Shown one piece after another: positions 11,960 to 23,439 of a stretch of DNA of 64,000 nucleotides. The position numbers were made by a program, and so were the translations under genes. Location of the stretch: positions 23,758,120-23,822,119 of the forward strand of contig NC_056040.1 in the NCBI RefSeq assembly GCF_004379255.2, read 5' to 3'. The notes below the pieces were generated by a model that was not told the DNA's origin, made no database searches, and saw only the letters and a program-made list of their open reading frames with translations. Within the stretch, counting starts at the first letter, position 1. Every line of letters begins with the position of its first letter. The DNA comes from Salvia splendens. Its lineage: Eukaryota; Streptophyta; Magnoliopsida; Lamiales; Lamiaceae.

Positions 11960-13436
11960 CTATTTTGTGTCTTTATTGTTTTGTTCGAGGACAAACAAAA
12001 ATGTAAGTTTGGGGGAGTTGATACGCTCAGATTTTGCAATATTTTAAGGCCTTTATTTGGTCTGTTTTTAATGTCAAAATCACAATTCATGTCTATATTT
12101 TGCATATTTTCTCTATTTTGGTATTTTGACGTGTTTTGTGAGATTTGTGCATATTTGAGCCTAAAAAGACAGAAAAAGTCAAAGTTGGAAATTTGGAGCT
12201 TTCAAGATGCCCAACGGTCCGCTGCGGCCCAACGATCGCTGAGCCAGTAGCGGTCCGCTTCAGAGAAAGTTGTACTGAAACGAAGAACACGTCCGGCGAC
12301 CGTTGGGGAGTGCGAAGCTACCGCTCGAAGAGTTTCCGAAGCTACGGGATTATTCACAGCGACCGCTGCAACATAGTGTTGCAACCGCAATCCAAGAGGC
12401 AGAGGTTACGGATCAATGTGCAGCGGTCCGTTTCGAAAACGTGGCGTACGAATTTGACCTACTTTCTCCCCAAGATTTACCAAACTTAGCCACCTTTTAC
12501 CTTATTTCATGCTGCTCGATTTTTCCTCTATAAATATCCCCCCAAACCTCTTCATGAGGATCTTCTTTTTTGTCTTATAATTCTAGTGCATAAATTTGAG
12601 AGTTCTTCATTGTGCAAGGTGTTGAAGAAGGAAGCAAGAGATCATCAAAGAGCTAAAAGGATTCAACCTTTGGGTTTTATTAGCTTTAGTTCTTATGTTC
12701 ATTTTATATTCCCTACAATCTATGTTTTTAGCTTATTCAATTATGTGTTACTAAATTCATAGGATTCTAGGGATGTGTTAGTAACGACTTTGATTATACA
12801 ATTCTGTTTTCTATTTAATATCCGTTTTGTTTTTACTTCGTTTCTTCCCTAAGTTGTTCCATAATACTTCACGTTTGAGTGACACATTCGGTGATGATTT
12901 AATATAACTTGCTACATAATCGTGAGAGGAGGTTGACGAGTTAGATCCACTTAGTAGACACTACAATTAGCTTCCCTTAAAACGACAATGTTAATTAAGA
13001 GTGAGGACTTTTCAAGGGTCTTAGGAGCTTTTAGGAGTTACGGATCTAGGATTGATAACCCTAGTGTTAGTAATCTACGCTTGTACCGCATGGGCAAAAC
13101 TTATGTGACTCGTTCTATCGAAGTATAAACTGTGCTAGGGTATTGTAGTTGGAATTTTTATAACCATAACTGTGAACGCTCATCCCTGAATTCTCTTATC
13201 TCTCATATTTTTACCTCTTTAATTATTTGCAATTAGTTGTTTATTGCTTTCAATCTGTTTTTAGTTTTCAAAATCTCCAAAACTTTCGGTTTTTCAAATA
13301 GTGAACAAAGCTTAGTAGAAGGTAGCCAATTTGTGATTGTTTTCCCTGTGTTCGACATCCGGTACTGACCTTTAGCTATACTATATATACTTTGTATACT
13401 TGCAGGTTTATTTAGTGCTAATAAAAAGTGCATCAT
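11960..13436 (+). mobile_element. Gypsy LTR with a stub of internal sequence, nested in copia
   Basis: 11960-12018 is the 3' end of an internal region, ending in the polypurine-like tract AAGTTTGGGGGAGT. The LTR runs from 12019 (TGATACGCTCAGATTTTGC) to 13435 (TAAAAAGTGCATCA), about 1.42 kb. A TATA box (CTATAAATATCC) lies near 12530. Compared with the copy at 1508-3640, about 100 bp of copia sequence between zinc knuckle and protease is missing at this spot. The insertion therefore came with, or was followed by, a deletion, and there is no target duplication. Lineage likely Tat or Athila-like, by LTR end style only. Confidence 0.75.
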
Positions 13437-15826
13437 GCCCCAATAGGAGCTGGTTTCATGATCTCAATGAGGCAGATGGAACAGTTCTTCTTGGAAACAA
13501 TCACATCTGCAAGACTAGAGAAGTTGGGAAGGTGAAGCTGAGGCTTCAAGATGGTTCTATCAAGATCTTGACAGAAGTGAGATTTATTCCTGATGTTAAG
13601 AGGAATTTGATCTCTTTGGAGATGCTGGAACAGAAAGGATTTAATATCTTGATGGGCCAGGGAAAGATTATGGTACAATCAGGGAATCAATCAGTTATGA
13701 TGGCTGAAAGAGAGCATACACTTTACTACCTAACCGTTGATGGAGAAAGCTACTCCATATCTACTGAAAATATGAAGCTGTGGCACTTGAGATTGGGCCA
13801 CCCAGCTGAGAGCAGCATGAAAGAACTGGTGAAAAGGGTTTAATCTCTGGAGATGTCAGCAGCAAGTTAGATCCCTGTGAGCCATGCATTCTGGAGAAAG
13901 CAAAGAAAGCCCCATATCCTACAGGTACTATTTGTCTATTATTGATGATTATACTAGAAAGTTGTGGGTCTATATTCTGAAAGATAAGTCAGAAACATTT
14001 GCAAAGTTTAAAATGTGGTGCAAGGAGGTCGAGTTAGAGAAAGGCAGGAGTGTGAAATGCCTTAGGACTGATAATGGCCTAGAATATCTTTCTACTGAGT
14101 TTGATATGTTTTGCAAAGAGAAGGGCATGAAGAGGCATAGGACAGTCCCTTGCAACCCTCAACAAAATGGGACTGCAGAGAGGATGAACAGAACTATTGT
14201 GGAGAGGGTGAGATGCCTACTTCTAAGCTCTGGTTTGAGTATCAAGTTCTGGGGAGACACAGTGTATATTGTTGTCTATCTAATCAACAAATGCCATGCT
14301 ACAACTCTAAGTCAGAAATTCCAGATTACATGTGGTATGGAACTCATAGTGATTATTCAAAGTATTAGGTTTTTGGGTGTGCAACATATGCACATGTTAG
14401 ACAAAGTAAGCTTGAAGCTAGGGCTCTGAAATGTATTATGCTTGGCTATCAGAGTGGTGTTAAGGGGTATAGGCTATGGTGCATTGAGCCTGGTAATCAG
14501 AAGGTGATCATTAGCAGGGATGTGGTGTTCACTGAAACTCAAATGCCCTATATGAGAAAGGATGTTATTCCTGATGGAGCAGACAGTGACTTCTTTAAGG
14601 TGGAGTCAGGTGGCCAAGGTGTAGGTGGAGTTAGTGATTATGAGAGTGAGTCAGAGGCTGAAAATGAAAGTGCTTCTAGTCGAGGTGGAGGCACATATGA
14701 AACTACCAGAGAATATCAGATTGCTAGAGATAGAGGCAGAAGAAATGTGAGACCTCCTCAGAAATTCTCTGATGAGGTTTATTATGCTCTATGTGCTGCT
14801 GAAAATATTGAGCTCACTGTTCCTCTTACTTATAAGGAAGCTATGAGAAGTAAGGATAGAGAAAGGTGGATAGAAGCTATGAATGAAGAAATTGAGTCTT
14901 TACTCAAGAATAAAACCTGGATTTTGGTGGACAAATCTCAGTTGAAATGATATTAGTAAGCTGCAAATGGGTGTTCAAGAAAAAGGTTGAAACTACTAAT
15001 AAAGATAGAATCAAGTTCAAAGCTCGTTTGGTGGCTAGGGGGTTTACACAACAAGAAGGTGTGGACTTCAATGAGGTGTTTGCTCCTGTTGTGAAGCATA
15101 CTTCTATCAGAATTTTGCTTGCTGGGTGAATCAGTTGGATTGGGAATCGCAGCAGCTTGATGTTAAGACTGCTTTTCTCAATGGAGATCTTGAGGAAACT
15201 ATTTTCATGGATCAGCCTGAGGGATATGTAAAAATTGGAGAAGAAGGCAAGGTCTGCTTATTGAAGAAAAGCCTTTATGGATGAAAACAAAGTCCTAGGC
15301 AGTGGAATAGGAAGTTTGATGAGCAGATGAGGAAGATTGGTTTCACAAGATCTAAGTTTGATGATTGTAGATGATATGCTCCTTGCTAAACCATCTACGG
15401 CTGAGATACAGAAAGTCAAGGTAGATTTGAAGTCTAGTTTTGAAATGAATGATCTAGGTGAGGCAAAGAAGATCCTTGGTATTAGCATCCAGAGAAACAG
15501 AAATTGTAAGAAGTTGTGGCTATTTCAGTCTGATTATATTGAGAAAGTTCTGAAAAGATTCAACATGGATAATGCTAAAGCTGCTACAACACCTCTGTCA
15601 CAGAGTTTTAAACTATCTAAGGAGCAGGCTCCTAAATCTAAGCAAGAGGCATAGGAGATGGAGTCTATTCCTTATGCTAGTGTGGTTGGAAGTGTAATGT
15701 ACACTATGATCTGTACTAGGCCAGACCTGGCCCATGCTATCTCAGTTACTAGCAGATACATGGTTGATCCTGGGAAAGAGCATTGGAATGCTCTTAAGTG
15801 GATTCTGAGGTATATGAAGAGCACTA
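13437..15826 (+). pseudogene. copia pol (GAG-pre-integrase, integrase, RT), broken
   Basis: In order: protease-to-integrase linker, LWHLRLGHPAESS (near 13780), integrase core with FIDD-like SIIDDYTRKLWVYIL, DNG and PQQNGTAERMNRT (13884-14240), then the hinge and RT with WIEAMNEEIESLLKNKTW and KARLVARGFTQQEG (to 15129). Breaks include a stop at about 13843, a frameshift near 14365-14430, a TGA at about 14948 and another near 15129. A deletion removes the residues normally just before the RT catalytic YVDD (only VDDMLL remains, near 15365). The RNase H start (15658-15820) is cut by the small LTR element. Confidence 0.88.
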
Positions 15827-16164
15827 TTATACGATCTCATATCTTAGGAAATCACAATTATTTAGTTATCTTTTATTTCACCATATCTTTTTTTTCTTAT
15901 TCAATAAGTTAGGTTAGTAGTATTCTAGTATTATAAATAGGAGAGCTTGTTATCATTTTATGCAATCAATGAAATACAGTATTATTTTGCCCACAAGATT
16001 GTGAAATATTCTCGTAACCCTAGTTCACTCGCTGCCCGACGGAGGAGTTCCGCGCACAGCAAGACACTAGAACCACCGCCGATCTCCTCTCGAGACGCCG
16101 GAAAAATCCCTTGATCGCCGAGCAGACTGCCGCCGATCTCCGTTAAGGAATTAAGTCCTTAACA
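15827..16164 (+). repeat. 5' LTR of the 1.63 kb element
   Basis: Starts TTATACGATCTCATATC (TG changed to TT) and ends GTCCTTAACA. It has a TATA box (TTATAAATAGGAG near 15935) and a 3' part with CGACGGAGGAGTTCCGCG. Confidence 0.85.
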
Positions 16165-16166
16165 AC

Positions 16167-16184
16167 TGGTGCTTTCATTGAGAG
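16167..16184 (+). promoter_or_regulatory. Primer-binding site of the 1.63 kb element
   Basis: TGGTGCTTTCATTGAGAG, two bases after the LTR end, is a primer-binding sequence seen in many plant LTR elements. I do not assign the tRNA. Confidence 0.6.
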
Positions 16185-16504
16185 CTGACCCTCCCACCAT
16201 CTCGAATCAAAGCTCCACTGCTGCCCGACGGAAAACATTCCGCGCACAGCACCTGCTTTGGTTGTCGAGTCCAGCCTGTCCGCCGAGCTCTAGCCGCCGG
16301 ACAATCCTACTTCTGCAAAGCCCGACGGGAAGGATTCCTGCGTGCCGCGTTGAAGTCAGACCATTATCCGTAACCCATACCTCACCACCCAAAAGAAAAG
16401 AGTGACCCTCTTAGTCCAATTCATCCAAAAAAAAAGGAAGAAAACCACCAAACAGAAGCTTTCCCTTTCCTTCGTAGAAAACATCCTATCTTCAGCCCGT
16501 CAAC

Positions 16505-16768
16505 ATGTCATACGACTATGCCGGCTATCACCATTATCAACGCTTGTCCTATGATCAGCCACCACCCAGGTACAGGCGTGAACCCTACGGTCCGCCGCAA
16601 CCTCACCGAACGGGGTCTGTCCAGACGCGCCGCCCCACTTTTTGGGATCCGCCCCGAAAACGAACCGATAACTGTTATCCACCACCATATCGTGATCCAG
16701 GTATGGTCCCGGAATCATACGTCGAGCCGCGAAACTCCTACGCCCGATATCGCCCGTGGCAGCCTTAA
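16505..16768 (+). CDS. Short ORF in the 1.63 kb element, unknown
   Basis: An 87-aa frame rich in Y, P and R (MSYDYAGYHHYQRLSYDQPP at the start). A few residues in another frame after it (LDRLLEAFDKIETWFD) look like the coiled-coil start of a gag-like protein. It may be a remnant of the N-terminus of a gag from the parent element. I cannot assign a function, and it may not be translated. Confidence 0.3.
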   Translation: MSYDYAGYHHYQRLSYDQPPPRYRREPYGPPQPHRTGSVQTRRPTFWDPPRKRTDNCYPPPYRDPGMVPESYVEPRNSYARYRPWQP

Positions 16769-17111
16769 TATCACCCTCGTCCAGCCACCAAAGCGGAGGA
16801 CCCGATTAACGCAAAGTTAGACCGCTTATTGGAAGCATTTGACAAGATAGAAACTTGGTTCGATGCCACAAATCACCGGTTTAGCAAATTCCGAACGTTA
16901 CCGCAGCCCGAGCCCGATCTTGATCAGCCCCATGTTTCTGCACCACTCTGAAAGATGGCATATCCTCCATCAAGAAATAATGAGGCTTCTTTTGGGCCTT
17001 CGCGTTTAGTCCCCAATGAATCAACGGCTCCACCATGCTTTTGCTGTCAACTCTCGTCGTTGCTTCGTGGTTTCCACCTTGAGGACAAGGCGGATTTCAA
17101 CCGTAGGGAGT

Positions 17112-17460
17112 TGATACGATCCCATATCTTAGGAAATTACAATTATTTAGTTATCTTTTATTTCACCATATCTTTTCCATATCTTTGTTTTCTTATTCAA
17201 TAAGTTAGGTTAGTAGTATTCTAGTATTATAAATAGGAGAGCTTGTTATCATTTTATGCAATCAATGAAATACAATATTATTTTGCCCACAAGATTGTGA
17301 AATATTCTCGTAACCCTAGTTTACTCGCTGCCCGACGGAGGAGTTCCGCGCACAGCAAGACACTAGAACCACCGCCGATCTCATCTCAAGACGCCGGAAA
17401 AATCCCTTGATCACCGAGCAGACTGCCGCCGATCTCCGTTAAGGAATTAAGTCCTTAACA
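17112..17460 (+). repeat. 3' LTR of the 1.63 kb element
   Basis: 349 bp, starting TGATACGATCCCATATC and ending GTCCTTAACA. It is close to the 5' LTR except for point changes and an extra TTCCATATC-like stretch near 17175. Confidence 0.88.
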
Positions 17461-17982
17461 CACTAGTAACTAGGGTATTGTGTTCAATGGTTGTGATAAG
17501 GAGGGTGGGGAAGTAGTGGTGGGCTACTGTGATGCAGATTATGCTACAAACCTAGATAACAGAAAGTCCTAAACTGGCTATTTGTTCACTATGTTTGGTA
17601 CAATGGTCAGTTGGAAGTCAAGCTTACATAGTGTTGTTACTTTGTCAACAACAGAGGCAGAATATATGGCATTAACTGCAGCAGTACAAGAAAGCTTTTG
17701 GATTCGGGGTGTTATCTCAGACTTTGGTTTTGATCAGAAAACCATGGTTGTTCATTGTGACAGTAGCTCAGCTATATGCTTAGCTAAACATCAGTATTTC
17801 CATAAGAGAAGCAAGCATATAGATGTGAGACTACATTTTATTAGAGATGAGATTGAGAAGGAAGAGTGAAGGTGGTCAAGATTGACACTTTGCACAATCC
17901 AGCTGACATGCTCACAAAGTCTCTAGGAAGAGACAAGTTTGATCATTGCAAGGAGCTGGTCAAAGTTTGCTGCAAGAACTGA
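17461..17982 (+). pseudogene. copia RNase H, C-terminal part
   Basis: Continues the copia frame interrupted at 15826. Motifs: GYCDADYA, then STTEAEYMAL, the CDSSSAICLAKH catalytic segment, KHIDVRLHFIRDE, and ADMLTKSL. A stop interrupts it near 17573 and a frameshift near 17866. It ends at TGA 17980-17982, 22 bases before the 3' LTR, with a purine-rich tract (TGTGGAGAAT) between. Confidence 0.88.
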
Positions 17983-18004
17983 AGTGTATACTCATGTGGA
18001 GAAT

Positions 18005-18369
18005 TGTAAGAATTGAGTCCACATTCAGCTCTTAATCATAAAGAATTAAAGAAAGGAAGAAGGAATCAAAAACTAGCCGTTAGAGTTGGTTAGTTTGTTA
18101 GAGTATGAGCTGTCATTGCTCAAGTTCTTGATTCTTGGCTCCAATTCGGTTAGGAGCAGTTACCTTTTAGTTTCTACTACTTAAATAGTAATTTTTCTTG
18201 TATCTAGTAGTAGTGAGTCAATCAATAAAAAGAGAATTCTTTTTTCTCCAAGAAACCTCTCTTTCTTCATCAAGATTAGTGTGTGTCTGTGTGCTCTGTG
18301 TGTGTGAGTTCATAACTGAGTGTGTGTGAATTCCTAAAGAGTGTGTGAGCTTTGTGTGTTGAGTTAACA
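18005..18369 (+). repeat. 3' LTR of the copia element
   Basis: Starts TGTAAGAATTGAGTCCACAT and ends GAGTTAACA, followed by the target duplication CGAAG. Confidence 0.9.
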
Positions 18370-18374
18370 CGAAG

Positions 18375-18762
18375 AAACAAATAGTTCAACTTGTAAAAAT
18401 TTGCCATTAAGGTACAAAATAATTGATTCCACGCATTGTTCATTTTATACTAAGTGTGATAGATTTTGAGTAGACTTTTATATTTGGTCACTAAAATGAT
18501 GCATTAAGTTCATTTTGTGTTGTGTTATTAAGATACTACACTTAATTCAGTTTTTTTTTAATTATGGTATAATACAATTCATTAATAATATTTTTTTCAT
18601 TATAAAGACACACTTAGTTCATCTTACATAGCTTCATTAAGTTAAAGAGATCAAAGTGAACATATGAATTTAGCATGGCTTTGCACTAAAAATCATAAAT
18701 CTCTTTCTATGATTTTTTATTTATTATAATAAGGGATGTGTTGTTTTTTTACAATTCCCTTT

Positions 18763-18795
<33 letters not shown>
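18375..18795. repeat. AT-rich spacer ending in a (TA)n microsatellite
   Basis: There is no gene signal in 18375-18765. About 30 bp of alternating TA (about 18767-18797) follows and forms the left flank of the Mutator-like element. Confidence 0.7.
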
Positions 18796-18803
<8 letters not shown>

Positions 18804-19422
18804 TGTTAAACTCCTTTTCTCCCCTTAGATTTAAGTTTCTTCGCAATCTCGGTCGTTGGATCTGGAGGATGGACGTTCTAGATTAATAGCATATTTATCA
18901 TTCCGCGCTTCATTATTTGACCAATTTGGTGCATCATGGGGGTGATTTAGTCATTTTGTGTAATCAAAACCGCTGAAAACGTATTTGGCGAAAATTAAGC
19001 GGGATCTTCCACTACTTTCCATCATCACACGCATTTACTCACAATCTCGCTCCCGATTCTCTCTCAATAAGCGTCTTCTCATTTTCCAAATTTAGCAAAA
19101 ACCCTAGCCGCCGCCCAGTCAAAATCGCGATGATTTCTCGGAGATTCACCGCTGGTTCCCTTGCTTTCCAATATCCCTTCCCGGTTTGAACAAGATTTGG
19201 TCGTTTATTTTACGTTTTTTTACGTTTTTTAACAAGCGTTCACGATTCAAACGATTCAAACGATTTCAATTAAACCGCGAGTATTTGTTGCCAAAATTTT
19301 GTCGTTTATTTTACGTTTTTTAACAAGCGTTCACGATTCAAACGATTTCAATTAAACCGCGAGTATTTGTTGCCAAAATTTTGTAGGTTTTTCATTGTTT
19401 GATGTTAAGCGCAGATTATGTA

Positions 19423-20425
19423 ATGACTAAAAGAGGAAGACCTTCAAATCCCCAACAATCCCAGAAAGAGGGTGAGATTCTGTTCGGCCATTGCTCTGTT
19501 TCTGTGCTTGACATATTTTAAATTTAATTCTTTAAAGATGTAGTCGAGTTTGTAGATTATTTGTTCATAGCGCAGAATGCATTATGTTTACTACTGTTTG
19601 TTCATTACCTGATATAATCTATGCATTATTTTCCTATATGATTGCATTATTTGCCTATATGCATGCATTATGTTTACTGCTGTTTTATAGTATCAAAGAG
19701 TAAATGGAATATGTGTATGTGCATTACTTGTTATAATTTCTGCATTATATGCATATACGACTGCATTATGTACCAATATGAATGCCATTATATTCAGTGC
19801 TACAACCTTCAATCAACTGTCGTTGGTCATTGGTGAAATAGTGAATGCAATAGTTTTATGCTCATTAATTGAATGAGTCTGTGCATTATGTGTCTTTTTT
19901 TATTCATTATATATCATGTATCTTGCATCATGTCAATGTTGTGTTATATTAGTCAAAGAGTATATGGAATATTTGTTTGTTCATTACCTGATATAATCTT
20001 TGCATTATTTGCCTATTTTATTGCATTATTTGTCTATATGCATGCATTATGTTTGCTGTTGTTTTATATTGTCAAAGAGTAAATGAAATATGTGTATGTG
20101 CATTACTTGTTATAATCTCTGCATTATATGCATATACGACTGCATTACGTAACTATATGAATGCAGTACGACTGCTGTTGGACATTGGTAAAGTAGTGAA
20201 TGCAAGTTTGATGTTCATTACTTTGAAGTATCTGTACAGTATATATCTATTTTCTATGCATTATATTGCATGTTTTATGATGCATTTTACTGTTGTTGGA
20301 CAGGGACGAAGCAGTTAAGGATTGACATCGGAGACGCAGTCGATGATATCCTGCCTGTGGGAATCGCCCAGAAATTCCGCAAACGACTGTCAGAAGCAAT
20401 AACTAGTTCAGCTCAAATTAGTTAA
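19423..20425 (+). CDS. Two-exon ORF with an AT-hook-like start, 56 aa, inside the Mutator-like element
   Basis: Exon 1 is 19423-19471 (MTKRGRPSNPQQSQKE, then a split Gly codon), with donor GTGAGA. Exon 2 is 20304-20425 after a TTGGACAG acceptor and reads TKQLRIDIGDAVDDI and so on to TAA. The codon phase joins cleanly. The KRGRP motif resembles an AT-hook, which could bind the AT-rich minor groove. The intron holds the GCATTAT-rich region. It may be the truncated N-terminal part of a transposon-carried gene. Function unknown. Confidence 0.35.
19540..20300 (+). repeat. GCATTAT-rich region
   Basis: The heptamer GCATTAT and close variants recur roughly every 20-60 bases (for example near 19579, 19622, 19643, 19665, 19741, 19763, 20002, 20023, 20044, 20120, 20141). 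Around it is a longer, poorly conserved unit (TTACTTGTTATAAT, TGCATTATATGCATATACGAC) that appears at least twice (about 19721 and 20101). The pattern continues through 20460-23400 in both orientations. Confidence 0.7.
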
Positions 20426-20734
20426 CTACCACTTTGAGCATCAGTCAAACAAACTTGTACATTATCTATGTTCAGGGATGCATGGTATATTAAAAGTGGA
20501 TATAAATTCATCGGTAGACAGATATATGCATTATTTGAGTAAAACGTTGCATTATGTAGCGAGAACTTATCATTATTTTGAATGTTGTAGGGAATACGAA
20601 CTATCAATGGGCTAATGGGTACTTCACCGAGTTAATTATGCACCTAAGAATTACTTTACTATTTATAATATGTACATTTCATAATACGTTAATTATGTAT
20701 AACTTCAACACGCGCTATTTTTAAACGTTGGTAT

Positions 20735-21480
20735 TAATGAGTACGTACTATACCCTAGCCCCTATGCTTATTAAACCCTTAGGGGAAACAAGAAATGTGT
20801 GCCGAACATCGAAACATGACACATCTTATTCGTATACATTGCAGTTCACATATGGTGCATTATATAGTAAATAATATCCATTATTCGTTACCATTCGGTG
20901 CATTATTCGTATCGGTTTGAACATTGTTATTAATGAGTACGTACTATACCCTAGCCCCTATGCTTATTAAACCCTTAGGAGAAACAAGAAACGTGTATCA
21001 ATCATCGAAACACGACACATGTTAATCGTATACATTGCAGTTCACATATGGTGCATTATATAGTCAATACTATCCATTATTCGTTACCATTCGGTGCATT
21101 ATTCGTATCAGTTTGAACATTGTTATTAATGAGTACGTACTATACCCTAGCCCCTAGGCTTATTAAACCCTTAGGGGAAACAAGAAATGTGTATCAATCA
21201 TCGAAACACGACACATGTTACTCGTATACATTGCAGTTCACATATGGTGCATTATATAGTCAATACTATCCATTATTCGTTACCATTCGGTGCATTATTC
21301 GTATCAGTTTAAACGTTGTTATTAATGTGTACGTACTATACCCTAACCCCTAGACTTATTAAACCCTTAGGGGAAACAAGAAACGTGAGCCAAACATCGT
21401 AACACGGTACATCTTGTTCGTATGTATTGCATTTCACATATTGTGCATTATATGGTAAATTATACCCATTACTCGTATGC
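20735..21480 (+). repeat. 196-bp satellite array, four units (copy 1)
   Basis: Units share GTACGTACTATACCCTAGCC and GAAACAAGAAA, then TATGGTGCATTATATAGT. Successive starts at 20741, 20937, 21133 and 21329 give a constant 196-bp period. The last unit is the most diverged. Each unit contains the GCATTAT word. Confidence 0.9.
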
Positions 21481-21663
21481 AATGAGAAGTAATTAAGGAA
21501 AGAGAATAACTGGCGTGCAAACAAATTCGGGAACCAAACATAGACAGCATCCATATGCTCCAATACACCAAATCTGAATCATAAACAACCACATAATGCA
21601 CAGACAATCCAACAATGCAACAATCAGAGGTAAATTACTCCAGCAATGCAACAATGAAACTTC

Positions 21664-21809
21664 GTCCACCTTCCTCACACCTTGTTTGCGCGTGTCAAAC
21701 CCAACGGCCCTAGCATACACATCATAAAACGCGAGAGCAAACTCTAATGATTCGAACCTCTGAACAACTACATGCTTTATCTGCTCAGAACATGCAGGCA
21801 CAATGCGTC
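21664..21809 (-). pseudogene. FAR1-type DNA-binding exon, duplicate copy
   Basis: The duplicate of the exon at 23119-23264. It carries CSEQIKHVVVQRFESLEFAL (one G-to-V change) followed by AFYDVYARAVGF, typical of the FAR1 DNA-binding domain of Mutator-like transposases and FHY3/FAR1 proteins. It has no upstream start exon of its own within this duplicate unit. Confidence 0.6.
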
Positions 21810-21984
21810 CTGTTTACAAACACGAAACAGTATACATGTTAAGCTATAGATGCATTATATGAAATATACTATACATTATATAACATAAAACAGTGCATTA
21901 CATAAGCATAATTATACATTACATGTATAATTTTTCATAACTAATCATTCGATGTTAAACCAACGTATATGTTTTGAATCGCAT

Positions 21985-23439
21985 ATTATTTGAGTAAAAC
22001 GTTGCATTATGTAGCGAGAACTTGTCATTATTTTGAATGTTGTAGGGAATACGAACTATCAATGGGCTAATGGGTACTTCACCGAGTTAATTATGCACCT
22101 AAGAATTACTTTACTATTTATAATATGTACATTTCATAATACGTTAATTATGTATAACTTCAACACGCGCTATTTTTAAACGTTGGTATTAATGAGTACG
22201 TACTATACCCTAGCCCCTATGCTTATTAAACCCTTAGGGGAAACAAGAAATGTGTGCCGAACATCGAAACATGACACATCTTATTCGTATACATTGCAGT
22301 TCACATATGGTGCATTATATAGTAAATAATATCCATTATTCGTTACCATTCGGTGCATTATTCGTATCGGTTTGAACATTGTTATTAATGAGTACGTACT
22401 ATACCCTAGCCCCTATGCTTATTAAACCCTTAGGAGAAACAAGAAACGTGTATCAATCATCGAAACACGACACATGTTAATCGTATACATTGCAGTTCAC
22501 ATATGGTGCATTATATAGTCAATACTATCCATTATTCGTTACCATTCGGTGCATTATTCGTATCAGTTTGAACATTGTTATTAATGAGTACGTACTATAC
22601 CCTAGCCCCTAGGCTTATTAAACCCTTAGGGGAAACAAGAAATGTGTATCAATCATCGAAACACGACACATGTTACTCGTATACATTGCAGTTCACATAT
22701 GGTGCATTATATAGTCAATACTATCCATTATTCGTTACCATTCGGTGCATTATTCGTATCAGTTTAAACGTTGTTATTAATGTGTACGTACTATACCCTA
22801 GCCCCTAGACTTATTAAACCCTTAGGGGAAACAAGAAACGTGAGCCAAACATCGTAACACGGTACATCTTGTTCGTATGTATTGCATTTCACATATTGTG
22901 CATTATATGGTAAATTATACCCATTACTCGTATGCAATGAGAAGTAATTAAGGAAAGAGAATAACTGGCGTGCAAACAAATTCGGGAACCAAACATAGAC
23001 AGCATCCATATGCTCCAATACACCAAATCTGAATCATAAACAACCACATAATGCACAGACAATCCAACAATGCAACAATCAGAGGTAAATTACTCCAGCA
23101 ATGCAACAATGAAACTTCGTCCACCTTCCTCACACCTTGTTTGCGCGTGTCAAACCCAACGGCCCTAGCATACACATCATAAAACGCGAGAGCAAACTCT
23201 AATGATTCGAACCTCTGACCAACTACATGCTTTATCTGCTCAGAACATGCAGGCACAATGCGTCCTGTTTACAAACACGAAACAGTATACATGTTAAGCT
23301 ATAGATGCATTATATGAAATATACTATACATTATATAACATAAAACAGTGCATTACATAAGCATAATTATACATTACATGTATAATTTTTCATAACTAAT
23401 CATTCGATGTTAAACCAACGTATATGTTTTGAATCGCAT
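21985..23439. repeat. 1,455-bp tandem duplication, copy 2
   Basis: Direct repeat of 20530-21984, ending GTTTTGAATCGCAT before unique sequence. Satellite units start at 22196, 22392, 22588 and 22784. Confidence 0.93.

Larger units (their letters stand above)
15827..17460 (+). mobile_element. Complete non-autonomous LTR element of 1.63 kb
   Basis: LTRs at 15827-16164 and 17112-17460 flank about 950 bp of interior. A 5-bp target duplication, CACTA, lies at 15822-15826 and 17461-17465 inside the copia RNase H region. A primer-binding site follows the 5' LTR and a purine-rich tract precedes the 3' LTR. The interior encodes no RT or integrase, so the element needs enzymes from another element. It is larger than classic TRIMs and smaller than most LARDs. 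Confidence 0.9.
10745..18369 (+). mobile_element. Tork/Tnt1-like copia retrotransposon, complete but decayed, with two nested insertions
   Basis: Both LTRs (10745-11089 and 18005-18369) and a 5-bp target duplication, CGAAG (10740-10744 and 18370-18374), are present. Gag, integrase, RT and RNase H remnants lie in copia order. The body is broken by a gypsy LTR piece (11960-13436) and a complete small LTR element (15827-17460), and by several stops and frameshifts. The two LTRs differ by point changes and indels (one has an extra GAGTTCATAACTGAGTGT-like stretch near 18307), so the insertion is old. Confidence 0.92.
20530..21984. repeat. 1,455-bp tandem duplication, copy 1
   Basis: Begins ATTATTTGAGTAAAACGTTG and ends GTTTTGAATCGCAT. 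The same sequence restarts at 21985 with only a few single-base differences noticed (for example near 20574, 21342 and 21765). It contains four units of a 196-bp satellite and one copy of the FAR1-domain exon. Confidence 0.93.

Noticed and set aside
11954..12533. Several 60-114 aa ORFs in the gypsy LTR nested in copia
   Set aside because: LTR sequence with TATA box and terminal motifs. The ORFs overlap in all frames and show no domain.
20735..22990. Regularly spaced repeats that might suggest a CRISPR array
   Set aside because: The 196-bp units are contiguous tandem copies without unique spacers, in plant nuclear DNA. No cas genes.
21120..23256. ORFs of 75-102 aa repeated at 1,455-bp spacing
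   Set aside because: They are the same satellite and exon sequence read twice. Only the part with the FAR1 motif is meaningful.
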